DNA of 64,000 nucleotides, taken from NCBI GenBank assembly GCA_016215705.1, contig JACRIR010000053.1, forward strand, positions 1 through 64,000, given 5' to 3'. This document shows, piece by piece, positions 34,951 to 43,937 of this stretch. The stretch's first letter is position 1. Each line of letters starts with the position of its first letter. The translations under genes were made by a program, and so were the position numbers. Below the pieces are notes generated by a model. That model saw nothing but the letters and a program-made list of their open reading frames with translations, had not been told where the DNA came from and ran no database searches. The stretch comes from Candidatus Poribacteria bacterium. Lineage in GTDB: Bacteria; Abyssobacteria; SURF-5.

Positions 34951-35735
34951 CGTGGCCTCACACAAAGAAGTAGATATTCATTGCCGAATGTTAGCGGGCC
35001 GATGCCGAATGATCCGAACCGGAGGATTCCGGAAATCCTTCGCTCGAGGGAAACAAGCTTCCCGGACCGCGCCCGCGCGGCGACAACAGACCGCAACGGG
35101 TATTGGAATCCCACGAGTTTGTGAGCGACCATGGTCAACCGGGCCTCGGCAAGCATCGGGCGCATTCGCGCTATGCTCGTAAAATGAAGGTGTTCGTTGA
35201 ATCTCTTCTTCCGCCCATTCAGATATTTGAGTCTTGAAAGCGTGCTGATCACGGCGGGCTGCATGATGGAGTCAGCCGGAGCGCTAATCAGGCATCTTCC
35301 GTCCCGACGCAGAAGGCGCCCTATTTCCACAAGAAGCGAGAGCGGGTCGAGAACGTGCTCAAGCAGCTCAAAGCAGAAGACCATATCAAACGAAGCGCTC
35401 TTTAGTGGAACGCATTCCGCATCGGCGGCAATGGTGTGACAGCGTTCGATGCGGCCGCGCATGACTCTCAGCTTGGAGAACGAAAGGTCAAGGCCGATAC
35501 AGACTGAACACGGCTGCCTGCCCAGCGCGTGTTCGGTGGCGTAGCCGTCACCGCATCCGAGATCGAGCACCCGCGCAGCGGGCGAAAACGGCAGATGCCT
35601 CGCGGCGAAGTCGGCTATCTCCCTCAGCCGCAGGTATTGCGCGTAGGTTCGCGTCCGATCCGCTTTGTACATTCTCTGCTCGTCGTCGCTTTGCTGAGAG
35701 TAGTAGCGGATGAGGTAGTCTTTAGTGATGTCCAT
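34947..35735 (-). CDS. SAM-dependent methyltransferase (class I)
   Basis: 262 residues. Motif I is VLDLGCGDGYATEHALG, followed by CIGLDLSFSKLRVM and FDMVFCFELLEHV. The N-terminus (ITKDYLIRYYSQQSDDEQRM) is helical. It resembles methyltransferases of surface-glycan loci and probably methylates a sugar hydroxyl. The ATG at 35735 has a weak GGCGAG site and overlaps the upstream glycosyltransferase gene by 14 bp. Confidence 0.87.
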   Translation of the reverse strand: MDITKDYLIRYYSQQSDDEQRMYKADRTRTYAQYLRLREIADFAARHLPFSPAARVLDLGCGDGYATEHALGRQPCSVCIGLDLSFSKLRVMRGRIERCHTIAADAECVPLKSASFDMVFCFELLEHVLDPLSLLVEIGRLLRRDGRCLISAPADSIMQPAVISTLSRLKYLNGRKKRFNEHLHFTSIARMRPMLAEARLTMVAHKLVGFQYPLRSVVAARARSGKLVSLERRISGILRFGSFGIGPLTFGNEYLLLCVRPR

Positions 35736-36921
35736 TCGTTTCGCTCGCCTGCAAGAACATTCGATGATAGCCCTTGAGAATCGACTCTTCACTATACTTG
35801 GCCAGGAGATGGCTTCGAGCGGCCCGCCCCATTTCCGCCGCCTTTACAGGGTCGCGGAGAAGCTCGAGCGTTGTTCCCGCCAATTGAGCCGGGTTGTCCC
35901 TTTCCACGATAAAACCGGTCGTTCCGTCTATTATCGCGTCGGATGCGCCACTCACATCCGTTGAGACCGAGGGGCGCCCCGCTGCCGCAGCCTCCAGGAC
36001 TACGATTGCGTTTCCCTCATAAAGAGAGGGCAATATAAAGACGTCGCACGCCGCGAAATACTCAGGCAGTTGCTGGTGTTCTATGGCGCCGAGAAAAACG
36101 ACTTTCTGTTCCAGACCTAGTCTCCGGACGCGCTCTTCGAGGTCGGCCAGCTCACGCCCCTGCCCGATGACAAGGAGCAACGCCGTGTTCCATGACTCGG
36201 AGATTATCTTCATAGCCGAAATAAGATTGTGAACGTTTTTCTGTTTGACCAGGCGTCCAACGAACAGCAAGAGGCGGTCGAATCTGTCGACAAGAAGGCG
36301 GGCGCGAACATCTTCTCCACGCGCGGAGGCGAACCGCGTAAAGTCGGTAAGCCAGCCGATCTCGTGTATGCGCTCCTGAGAAACACCCATCGCGGTCAGC
36401 TTCTCACGCTCGGACGCGCTGCAAACCCTGAATCCCGCCCCTCGTTTTATCAGCCATTTGCCGACGGCATTCATGAACCTGTTCCTCGGCGACTCTCTGC
36501 GCCAGTATGGGTTGTCAATCATGTCGCCCGCAAAGGAAAAAACAACCGGCTTCTCGAACACTCGCCCGAGAACATAACCGACCACGCCTGATGAGAATGG
36601 GTCTTGCGTGTAGACGACGTCAATCGGCGTTCTCCGCATTATCTCCGATCCCAGTTTCACCGCATCGGCCATGAAACCGACGCGCCCTCGGGAATTGGTC
36701 GGATATAAAAAGCATCGATCCCCCAGACGCGACTCCCGTTGGATCGCCGAGTGGAAACTACGCATCACGATATGAATGCTGTCGCATACGGACTGCAAAG
36801 CCATGACCCGGCGCGTTGAATCGCCCAGTCGCCCATCCGTGCCCTTGGCCAGATTTGAATCAAGGCTTATGCACAGGACACGCGGCAAACGTTGATTTTT
36901 CTGTTCGTAAACCGTATCCAA
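35722..36921 (-). CDS. Glycosyltransferase family 4
   Basis: 399 residues. Acceptor half with VVYTQDPFSSGVVGYVLG; donor half with LLLFVGRLVKQKNVHNLI, LLVIGQGRELADLEERV, VVFLGAIEHQQLPEYF and EX7E in LYEGNAIVVLEAAA. The start seems to be TTG at 36921 with AAGGT eight bases upstream, three bases after the stop of the radical SAM gene. The enzyme is predicted to add one sugar of the repeat unit. Confidence 0.87.
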   Translation of the reverse strand: MDTVYEQKNQRLPRVLCISLDSNLAKGTDGRLGDSTRRVMALQSVCDSIHIVMRSFHSAIQRESRLGDRCFLYPTNSRGRVGFMADAVKLGSEIMRRTPIDVVYTQDPFSSGVVGYVLGRVFEKPVVFSFAGDMIDNPYWRRESPRNRFMNAVGKWLIKRGAGFRVCSASEREKLTAMGVSQERIHEIGWLTDFTRFASARGEDVRARLLVDRFDRLLLFVGRLVKQKNVHNLISAMKIISESWNTALLLVIGQGRELADLEERVRRLGLEQKVVFLGAIEHQQLPEYFAACDVFILPSLYEGNAIVVLEAAAAGRPSVSTDVSGASDAIIDGTTGFIVERDNPAQLAGTTLELLRDPVKAAEMGRAARSHLLAKYSEESILKGYHRMFLQASETNGHH

Positions 36922-36924
36922 TGT

Positions 36925-38358
36925 TCAGACCTTCAAACGGCTGTGAATGGAGCGCAAACACTTCCCCATGTATGACCCGTTCAACGTGCGTCGCAAAAGG
37001 AAATCCACGAGCCTGGCGTCATAAGGCAACTGCAGAAACTGGCGCTTCAGCCGGAATTCGGCGACCATATCGAGCAACGGCAACCGATAGTTCAGGAATT
37101 TGAGATATTCACGTATCCAATAGAGATCATCGCTCTTGGCCCATGGCAGCCTCAGCATGGGGCTCCATCTGTCCATGATGCCCCACCCCTTTGTTGTGCC
37201 AGGTGGCTCAAAACCCTCGGCCAGCGCTATTTCATAGAGCGCGGTTCCCGGATACGGAAGATAGGGGCCGACCGTTATTGTCTTGTTTCGATGGACTTTA
37301 TGAATCCACAGAAGCATTTCGATCGTCTTCTTCAACTCTTCCGGCTTCTCGGTCGGCAGACCCGTTATGGCGGAATAGCCGACCCTCAAGTCATATTTGG
37401 CAAGAAGTTTCACGGCTTTCTTGATGTCTTCGCAGGTTATCTTCTTGCCCAGGAGATTCAGAATGCGGTCACTGCCTGACTCGACTCCAATCAGCAGGTC
37501 AAATACGCCGAACTCTTTAAGTCGCTGGAGCAGGGTCTCGTCAACCAGATCGATACGGATATCGGTCTTGGCGGGAATAGCGATACCTGCGAGAATCTCG
37601 ACGGCCCGTTTCTTGTTCACGAAGAAGGTGTCGTCATAGAAACATACGGCATCGATGCCGTACTCTCGCTTGAGAAAGCCGATTTCCTCGATGACGCGAT
37701 CCGGTGACTTGGCGCGCCAGCGTCCCCGATTGAATCGCTGGTTATAGCAGAACGCGCATTGATAGGGACACCCTCTGCTGGTCTTGTAGGCAACAACGCG
37801 CGAGAAGCTCCTCAGCCGGGTAAAATAGGAGGGAACATCAAGCAGATCAAACCGAAGCCGATACTTATCATTGTCCAGATTCTCGATAAAAGGTCTCGGA
37901 GCATTAAGTCGAACTGTGCCGCGGCTCTTGTATCCCAGCCCTGGTATCGAGTCGAAGCTTTTCGTGTGGTCGAGCATCCGCGCGAGGTCAATTGCCGTCT
38001 CTTCACCCTCGCCAACCACGACAAAGTCGATGTAGTCTTCGCCCAGGCATTGCTGTGGAACGAGGGAAGGATGAATGCCTCCCCACACGATGGGAATGGT
38101 CTCGTCGGAGCGCCTGATTGCTTCGGAGAGAAGCGCGGAATGAAGCGTCTGGGGCCCGGTCATAACGGAGAACCCCACAAAGAGCGGCTTTTCCTTCACT
38201 ATCCCGGCGCTGGTCGCCTCGATCTGTTTCTCCGTGCAGTGGATGATACGGACGTCGAAGCCAACGTTCTTGAGAGCGCTTCCCACGTGGAGTAAACCGA
38301 GCGGCATTATGTCAGTGGAAAAATCGCCGCTGTTTTCCACCTGAACGAGACATATCAT
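36925..38358 (-). CDS. B12-binding-domain radical SAM enzyme 3
   Basis: 477 residues. The B12-binding-like domain has IMPLGLLHVGSALKN, PLFVGFSVMTGPQTLHSAL and IVWGGIHPSLVPQQ. The radical SAM cysteines are C197, C201 and C204 (SRGCPYQCAFC); FYDDTFFVNKKRAVEIL and GVESGSDRILNLLGKKI follow. It lacks the PARxL linker of the other three, so it is the most divergent copy. The ATG at 38358 has GGAGAG six bases upstream and overlaps the glycosyltransferase stop by 4 bp. Confidence 0.9.
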   Translation of the reverse strand: MICLVQVENSGDFSTDIMPLGLLHVGSALKNVGFDVRIIHCTEKQIEATSAGIVKEKPLFVGFSVMTGPQTLHSALLSEAIRRSDETIPIVWGGIHPSLVPQQCLGEDYIDFVVVGEGEETAIDLARMLDHTKSFDSIPGLGYKSRGTVRLNAPRPFIENLDNDKYRLRFDLLDVPSYFTRLRSFSRVVAYKTSRGCPYQCAFCYNQRFNRGRWRAKSPDRVIEEIGFLKREYGIDAVCFYDDTFFVNKKRAVEILAGIAIPAKTDIRIDLVDETLLQRLKEFGVFDLLIGVESGSDRILNLLGKKITCEDIKKAVKLLAKYDLRVGYSAITGLPTEKPEELKKTIEMLLWIHKVHRNKTITVGPYLPYPGTALYEIALAEGFEPPGTTKGWGIMDRWSPMLRLPWAKSDDLYWIREYLKFLNYRLPLLDMVAEFRLKRQFLQLPYDARLVDFLLRRTLNGSYMGKCLRSIHSRLKV

Positions 38359-39578
38359 TTCCAACTCTCCAATTTTGCTTCAACTCGAGCCCGCTCCCGC
38401 AAATCGCAGCGCCCGGCCCGTTCAATGGCAAACCGATAAAGGTTCACGACTTCATCCAGATTCTCTTCGATATCGAATCTTCTTGCATGTTCGGCGGCGA
38501 ACTGTCCCATGGCTATACGAAGGTCGTCATGGTCAATCAGTGTCTGCAGACGGGCCGCCATTTCCGCCGTGTCGCCCGCGCTAACCAGATAGCCTGCGCG
38601 TCCGTGGGGCACTACGTCGGGCACGCCGCCGGTGTTGACCGCCACAACCGGCAATCCCGCAGCCATCGCTTGCACGAGAGCGATTCCGAACGGTTCGTAG
38701 CGGCTGGCCGAGCAGAAGATGTGGGCGCTTTGAAAATGTTCTTTCATTCCCGTGGGGGACTCCGGTCCAACCAGGCAAACATAGTTTTCCAGCCCCATTT
38801 CTCGCGTCATTATTTCCAGCCGCGAGGTTATTTCCCGGTTCTCTCCGCCGACGATCTTCAACCTGACACGACGCTTGTCAAGCACGCTGAACGCAGTAAG
38901 CACGTCCTCGACGCGCTTCCAGCGCGCGAACCGGCACGCCGAGAGTATTGTCAATTGCCCGTTCGTCCCGGCACACGAATCGGTCGCTGCCCGCCTGTCC
39001 AATCGGATGAAGTTGGGCATGGTGACCACTTTTTCCGCGGACACTCTGTGGTAGTCGTAAACCGACCGAGTTTGAAAGGTGGACGTCGACCAAACGGCGT
39101 CAAACAGCGAAAAGCAGTATCGCTCAAGCATCGCCAGCGCTCTCGCCGGAAGCGAACTCGTGAAGACTCCTTCGTATGAGCCTGCATAACCCTTTGAAGC
39201 GGTCCTCTCCCAAACAAGGTCTCCGGCATACTTGACGACAGAGGGTATTCCCAGCTTCCGCGCAACCCGTCCTGACACGAGACAGAGGTAATTCATGCCG
39301 GAGACGTGGTGTACAACGTCAGGCCGTGTCTCCGTCAGAATTCTCATGGATTGATGATAGGCATTCGCGTACTTTGTCGGCGCAGAGAGTCCTCCGCCGA
39401 ATTCCCGCAATCGGTGAACCGGAATCCCGTCAACGCTCTCGAACGAGTTGTCTTCCCCGAACGTGATGACAAAGGCGTCAAAACCCCTTTGTCTGAGTTC
39501 AAGCGCCAGATGATACGTCTGGGTCGAGGGACCGCTTATTCGCGGCGGGAATACACTGGTAAACAGGCAGACTCTCAA
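38355..39578 (-). CDS. Glycosyltransferase family 4 with Gln in the EX7E motif
   Basis: 407 residues with clear GT-B structure (RISGPSTQTYHLALELRQRG, LTILSACRFARWKRVEDVL, LKIVGGENREITSRL). The donor motif reads YEPFGIALVQAMAAGLP: the first Glu is kept, and Gln replaces the second. The start is probably TTG at 39578, with GAGGTG five bases upstream overlapping the end of the radical SAM gene region; the predicted N-terminus (RVCLFTSVFPP) matches the family exactly at this point. Confidence 0.88.
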   Translation of the reverse strand: MRVCLFTSVFPPRISGPSTQTYHLALELRQRGFDAFVITFGEDNSFESVDGIPVHRLREFGGGLSAPTKYANAYHQSMRILTETRPDVVHHVSGMNYLCLVSGRVARKLGIPSVVKYAGDLVWERTASKGYAGSYEGVFTSSLPARALAMLERYCFSLFDAVWSTSTFQTRSVYDYHRVSAEKVVTMPNFIRLDRRAATDSCAGTNGQLTILSACRFARWKRVEDVLTAFSVLDKRRVRLKIVGGENREITSRLEIMTREMGLENYVCLVGPESPTGMKEHFQSAHIFCSASRYEPFGIALVQAMAAGLPVVAVNTGGVPDVVPHGRAGYLVSAGDTAEMAARLQTLIDHDDLRIAMGQFAAEHARRFDIEENLDEVVNLYRFAIERAGRCDLRERARVEAKLESWK

Positions 39579-39581
39579 TTA

Positions 39582-41117
39582 TCACCTCGCAACCAGGCGC
39601 GATTTGACTCGGAACACTTCAGCGGCCTTTCGCACGCGCCGCCTTCCCTTGGTCGAGAACGCATGCATGACCGCAAGATGCGTCGCCATAAGAACCGATT
39701 GCTCCAGCGCATATAGCGGATGCTTCCAAAGATTCGTGGATATATGAAACTTGTAGTTGGTCGGAAGTGAGACCTCTCGTTCAAATTTTGCGAAAAGCTC
39801 GTTGAATCGCTGCGGCGTCATGTCGGCGAACGTGAAATCCGCGGCGACATATTTGTCCCACAGGTCATCCCAGTTGTCCGGCTTGCTTATTATTCCGTTC
39901 GCAAGGAACTCCTTGTAAAGTCGCGTGCCGGGAATCGGATACAACTTCCCTTTGTTTATCCGGTCCGGATGACACCTCTTCAGGAACGATATCGTTGCGA
40001 GAATGTCATCTGCCGTCTCCGTGGGAAGCCCCATCATCATGTTGACTTCGCACGAGATGCCGGCCTCTTTCGTGTGCCTGACGGCGGCTTCGTTTTGTTC
40101 CACGTTGGCTTTCTTGCCTAACAGATCGAGTATCCGTTGAGAGCCGCTTTCACACCCGTAAATAATCCGGACGCATCCTGCTTCCCTCATGAGCTTCAGC
40201 AAAGCGGGCGTGACGCAATCCACCCTAAGATTCGTCCCCCATCGAATCCTGCCGGATATGCCGGAACTGAGCATTTTCTCGCACAGCAATTCGACACGCG
40301 CCTTGCGAAGCGCGAATATGTCCTCGGCGAACAGAATGCCGTCCACTCCATATTCGTTCATGAGATGGGTGATTTCATTCATGACATACTCCGGCGACTG
40401 GAATCTCACGTAAGGGCCCGTGTTGGCGGCGGCGAGGCAGTCCCTTGCGCAATAGCTGCATGAGTACGGACATCCGCGAGTTGTAAACACGTTCGTGGCA
40501 TTGAGGAAAAAGCCTCGCAAAGTTGTGCCGTTGCTGCTGAAATAGGTTTGCCGGTCCAGCAGATGACGCGCTGGATAAGGCAGTTGATCGAGGTCCTGCA
40601 CAAACGCTCTTATGGGATTGTGGATGATTCCCAGGCCGCCGCGGAGCGTCAAACCCTTGATAGTGGGGAATGGCGCGCCCGAGGCAATCTCGCACATTAC
40701 CTCTTCACCCTCTCCCCTGACAACTGCGTCTATCTCCGGGCATTGATCGAGCGTGCTTGCGGGCTCAACCGTGGCATGACATCCTCCAACTATCACCTGA
40801 ATGGAAGAATCGAGTCGCTTCACGATCTTTGCCGTCCTGTAAGCATCGGATATCTGCGTGGTCGTGGCGGTAACACCCACGATCGCGGGACCGAATCCGC
40901 CCAGGACAGCGCGCGTTAAATCATCAAGAGCCGCCAGGTTTTCATGCGTCCTCTTGCGTCCGCCGATAAGCCACCGCCTCTCCAGGATTCTCACCTCATG
41001 CCCCGCCTTCTCGAGGGCGGCGGCGATATATGCGATTCCCAGCGGCGGCCATTTTGCGGCCAGATCGTTTTCCCACATGGAATTCTGAATGAGAGGATTG
41101 ATAAGACACACTCGCAT
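39582..41117 (-). CDS. B12-binding-domain radical SAM enzyme 4
   Basis: 511 residues, the longest of the four. B12-binding-like domain (KWPPLGIAYIAAALEKAGH, PAIVGVTATTTQISDAY, VIVGGCHATVEPA), linker LPYPARHLL, cysteines C216, C220 and C223 (TRGCPYSCSYC), and GCESGSQRILDLLGKKA. The ATG at 41117 has a strong GGAGGT site. It follows the polysaccharide deacetylase gene by two bases. A C-terminal region beyond residue 400 has no recognised domain. Confidence 0.9.
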   Translation of the reverse strand: MRVCLINPLIQNSMWENDLAAKWPPLGIAYIAAALEKAGHEVRILERRWLIGGRKRTHENLAALDDLTRAVLGGFGPAIVGVTATTTQISDAYRTAKIVKRLDSSIQVIVGGCHATVEPASTLDQCPEIDAVVRGEGEEVMCEIASGAPFPTIKGLTLRGGLGIIHNPIRAFVQDLDQLPYPARHLLDRQTYFSSNGTTLRGFFLNATNVFTTRGCPYSCSYCARDCLAAANTGPYVRFQSPEYVMNEITHLMNEYGVDGILFAEDIFALRKARVELLCEKMLSSGISGRIRWGTNLRVDCVTPALLKLMREAGCVRIIYGCESGSQRILDLLGKKANVEQNEAAVRHTKEAGISCEVNMMMGLPTETADDILATISFLKRCHPDRINKGKLYPIPGTRLYKEFLANGIISKPDNWDDLWDKYVAADFTFADMTPQRFNELFAKFEREVSLPTNYKFHISTNLWKHPLYALEQSVLMATHLAVMHAFSTKGRRRVRKAAEVFRVKSRLVAR

Positions 41118-41119
41118 GA

Positions 41120-41914
41120 TTACTCAACCTCCGTTGTTAGTGACAAAAGAAGTCTTTGTCTGACCCGGCTGATTTGATATAAAGTACGGTTGTCCCTGAA
41201 CACGTCATAACTTCCACTCAATTTCGTCTTGAATGTAAACATCGAATTGCCGCGATTGACTCCGACTCGCCTCATGGTGAACGGTGTCTCCGCTGTGCCC
41301 GGCCGGGTGGGCGTTACAAGCGCCCCCTTGAATCCTGCGTCCTTTACGAGATTGATCGTGGTTGAGTCGAAGTCCCCGAACGGATAGCAGAAGAAGTCGA
41401 TCCCGGTCTGAAGCTTCTCTTCTATTATTCTCTTGGAGTCGCATATCTCCCGACGGGCTTCCTCGAGTCCGATCGACGTAAGAAACGGATGCGAAAGAGT
41501 ATGTGCTCCGAACCGGAAGCCCTCCCGTCGCATCTCACGGACTTGCTGCCACGTCAGAAACCCGTTCCGGCCTTCATCCGTTATTTTTCCCGCTACCAAA
41601 AACACAGTGGCCGTATAACCAAACTCCCGAAGAAGGCGTTTTGTCGGAAAATGCAGGTCGTTGAAGCCGTCATCGAAAGTCATGGCAAATATTTTTTCCG
41701 TTTGCCTGCCCTCCGATTCTCGCGCCGCCATAATCTCGTCCAATCCGACGCTCCGATAGCCTTTTTGCCGGAGAAAGCTCAATTGGTTTCTGAAGGATGG
41801 CAAAGTTACACGAAGCGCATTCAGCACGAAAGTTCTGCCGCCGAAACAGACCCCCCTCACGTCAGGAAGCGTTTGTTCGACTCCGTGGTAGGCGATTATG
41901 GGCGCTATTCTCAT
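41120..41914 (-). CDS. NodB-type polysaccharide deacetylase
   Basis: 264 residues. Motif 1 TFDDGF (79-84, catalytic and metal Asp), motif 2 HTLSHP (138-143, metal His138 and His142) and motif 3 CYPFG (176-180) are intact. Family members remove acetyl groups from amino sugars of a polymer. There is no signal peptide, so it may act on a cytosolic or membrane-bound intermediate. The longest frame runs 155 codons further up but is a shadow of the polymerase gene; the ATG at 41914, one base after that gene's stop, fits the family N-terminus (APIIAYHGV). Confidence 0.9.
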   Translation of the reverse strand: MRIAPIIAYHGVEQTLPDVRGVCFGGRTFVLNALRVTLPSFRNQLSFLRQKGYRSVGLDEIMAARESEGRQTEKIFAMTFDDGFNDLHFPTKRLLREFGYTATVFLVAGKITDEGRNGFLTWQQVREMRREGFRFGAHTLSHPFLTSIGLEEARREICDSKRIIEEKLQTGIDFFCYPFGDFDSTTINLVKDAGFKGALVTPTRPGTAETPFTMRRVGVNRGNSMFTFKTKLSGSYDVFRDNRTLYQISRVRQRLLLSLTTEVE

Positions 41915-41915
41915 T

Positions 41916-43925
41916 TCACCATCCTTCGGCAACACCATCCCTGACTTGCTGCCATCGCGTGACATACTGTTCGATATCGACCCTTGAGGGATATAGCAGG
42001 CGGGCAAGACGGAATTCCCTATCCGTTGCATCCGTCGCCGACGCAGGTCTGCCGACCGCGAGGGCGTATCCCAGAGAGAGATGATACAGCGCATTAGTCG
42101 GCTCCAGACGCACGGCGGATGCGTATTCGCTTGCAGCCTGCTCAAAAAAGAAGGTGCGCTGCGCCTCGCCACGGTCCGACCGGCCGGCGCGCTCCTCGCA
42201 GATTCTCCCGCGCGCATAGGCGTATTCGGAATTGATCGGGTCCAATACTCTTGCCGCCTTGAGGCGTCGCAGGGCAATCTCCCAGCCTCTCGCGCCGTCC
42301 TTCTTGATCGAAGACTCTGCAAGCAAGCAATGAATACTTGCGGCGGACGCCGAAATGGTCGCAAGCGAGAGAAGAACACAAAGCGACGCTGCTCCCGCGC
42401 AGCCGTACTTCAGTGACCTCCCTGATGGCAGTATCCTGATCTCATGGAACCGTGGCGCAGAGGTGTAGTAAGGAAGCATTGAATTCAGGGTAATGCCTGC
42501 AACAACCGCGAACGTCAGCGCGTTTGCGGTTATGTGAAAGTTGAAATCCACGATCGCATGGAGCAGGAGCGAGAGCACGCCTATGAGCGAGGCTATCGCC
42601 AGCGGCCCAAACTGCAAGCGCTGTCTCTTTATCAACCAGTGAATCGGCACGGCGACAAAAGCAAGAAGCGTGACAAACATGCAAGCAGACCCGACAAGCC
42701 CGGTCTCGGCGAGAAACTCGACATAATCATTATGAGCATGGTTGTAGAATATGCCGCCTTCAAGCGTCTGGTAGATGGGGAATCCATATCTGTACGCGCC
42801 CAGCCCGACCCCAAACCAAGGAAACTCGAGCGCCATACGGAGTGAGTCACGCCACACGTGCAGGCGCGCCGAGTCCACCATCGAGAGAATATGTGGTGAA
42901 ACCGAATTCGCCCCCATGCTCACGCCGATGCAAACGAGCAGAAAACTCGCGAGCAAGAAGAGACGCCGTCTTCCCGAGACTATTCGTATTGCCAGCGTGA
43001 CAAGCACGATGAATGACGCCGCAATAAGACTTGTGATCCCGCCGGCGGAACCTGATCGAAAGAGTGTCCAAAGCATGATCGAAGCACAGAACAGGAGAAA
43101 GAACCTTTGAAAAATGGGCGAGTCGGCGTCTGCGAGTCGGCGAAATAAGTCCTTGCTACGCCCGCGCCGGCTTTGCCGAACAGCCAGCGCGATGGTCAGA
43201 GGTATGGCCATCTCCATATATCCCGCAAAATGGTTCTTGTTCACAAAAGTCCCGCAAAAGCTGCCTTGACCCACCTTCCAATACCGCGACCGCCAGAACC
43301 CATAGATTCCCTCGGCGTTCGCTCTCTGCTGCAGCAACCCGATGAATGCCACGGCAAATCCGACGCACGCAATCGCGAGCGCAAGCTTCTTAAGCTCGCC
43401 TTCGGTCCGAAAAAGGTTGACGACAATCAAGAAGAGCGCCATGAAAGCGGCCAGCTTCGAGAAAGCTCCGACCGTCGCGCAAGGATACAGACTCAAAGTT
43501 CGAAACCCTTCGGCTGCAACCGACCCCGAAGCCGTCCGTCTGAGAAACGCCGTCGCCGGAGAGACAATTTCGAGCAAACGCAAAGGCGCTGGAAAAGTTT
43601 GAACCAGGGCAAGCAGGAGGAGCAGACAAATAAATGGCCACGCAGCCGGCAAAGGAAGCACAAAATACCCTTTCTCGAGCGTTTTGACGGCAAACACCGT
43701 GGCGCACAGGAATACAGCCAATTCCGCGAGGGAGGAAGACCATGAATGAACGGCGCCAAGCGCTAAAGGCATGAATATGAGAAGGCCGACAACTCCTTTG
43801 ATTATGAACTGATCGCGCAAATCGCTCTCTATCTTCCGGCGTTTCCCTTCATTCGGTTTGCGGCCTTCCTCCGGGCGGACGCTTTTCAAAGGCATCTTTG
43901 AAGCATGCGCGTATACGTGACTCAT
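41916..43925 (-). CDS. O-antigen polymerase/ligase with C-terminal TPR-like region
   Basis: 669 residues. Ten or more membrane segments (about 43-510) include the Wzy_C-type loop: FPWFGVGLGAYRYGFPIY and FYNHAHNDYVEFLAETG, whose H-x-x-N-D-Y pattern marks the active loop. The last 120 residues are soluble and TPR-like (LKAARVLDPINSEYAYARG, ASEYASAVRLEPTNALYHL). This combination is frequent in exopolysaccharide polymerases. The ATG at 43925 has GAGGTGA seven bases upstream, and the gene follows the Wzc-type gene by 12 bp, the expected place for the repeat-unit polymerase. Confidence 0.9.
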   Translation of the reverse strand: MSHVYAHASKMPLKSVRPEEGRKPNEGKRRKIESDLRDQFIIKGVVGLLIFMPLALGAVHSWSSSLAELAVFLCATVFAVKTLEKGYFVLPLPAAWPFICLLLLLALVQTFPAPLRLLEIVSPATAFLRRTASGSVAAEGFRTLSLYPCATVGAFSKLAAFMALFLIVVNLFRTEGELKKLALAIACVGFAVAFIGLLQQRANAEGIYGFWRSRYWKVGQGSFCGTFVNKNHFAGYMEMAIPLTIALAVRQSRRGRSKDLFRRLADADSPIFQRFFLLFCASIMLWTLFRSGSAGGITSLIAASFIVLVTLAIRIVSGRRRLFLLASFLLVCIGVSMGANSVSPHILSMVDSARLHVWRDSLRMALEFPWFGVGLGAYRYGFPIYQTLEGGIFYNHAHNDYVEFLAETGLVGSACMFVTLLAFVAVPIHWLIKRQRLQFGPLAIASLIGVLSLLLHAIVDFNFHITANALTFAVVAGITLNSMLPYYTSAPRFHEIRILPSGRSLKYGCAGAASLCVLLSLATISASAASIHCLLAESSIKKDGARGWEIALRRLKAARVLDPINSEYAYARGRICEERAGRSDRGEAQRTFFFEQAASEYASAVRLEPTNALYHLSLGYALAVGRPASATDATDREFRLARLLYPSRVDIEQYVTRWQQVRDGVAEGW

Positions 43926-43937
43926 GGTGCAATCACC

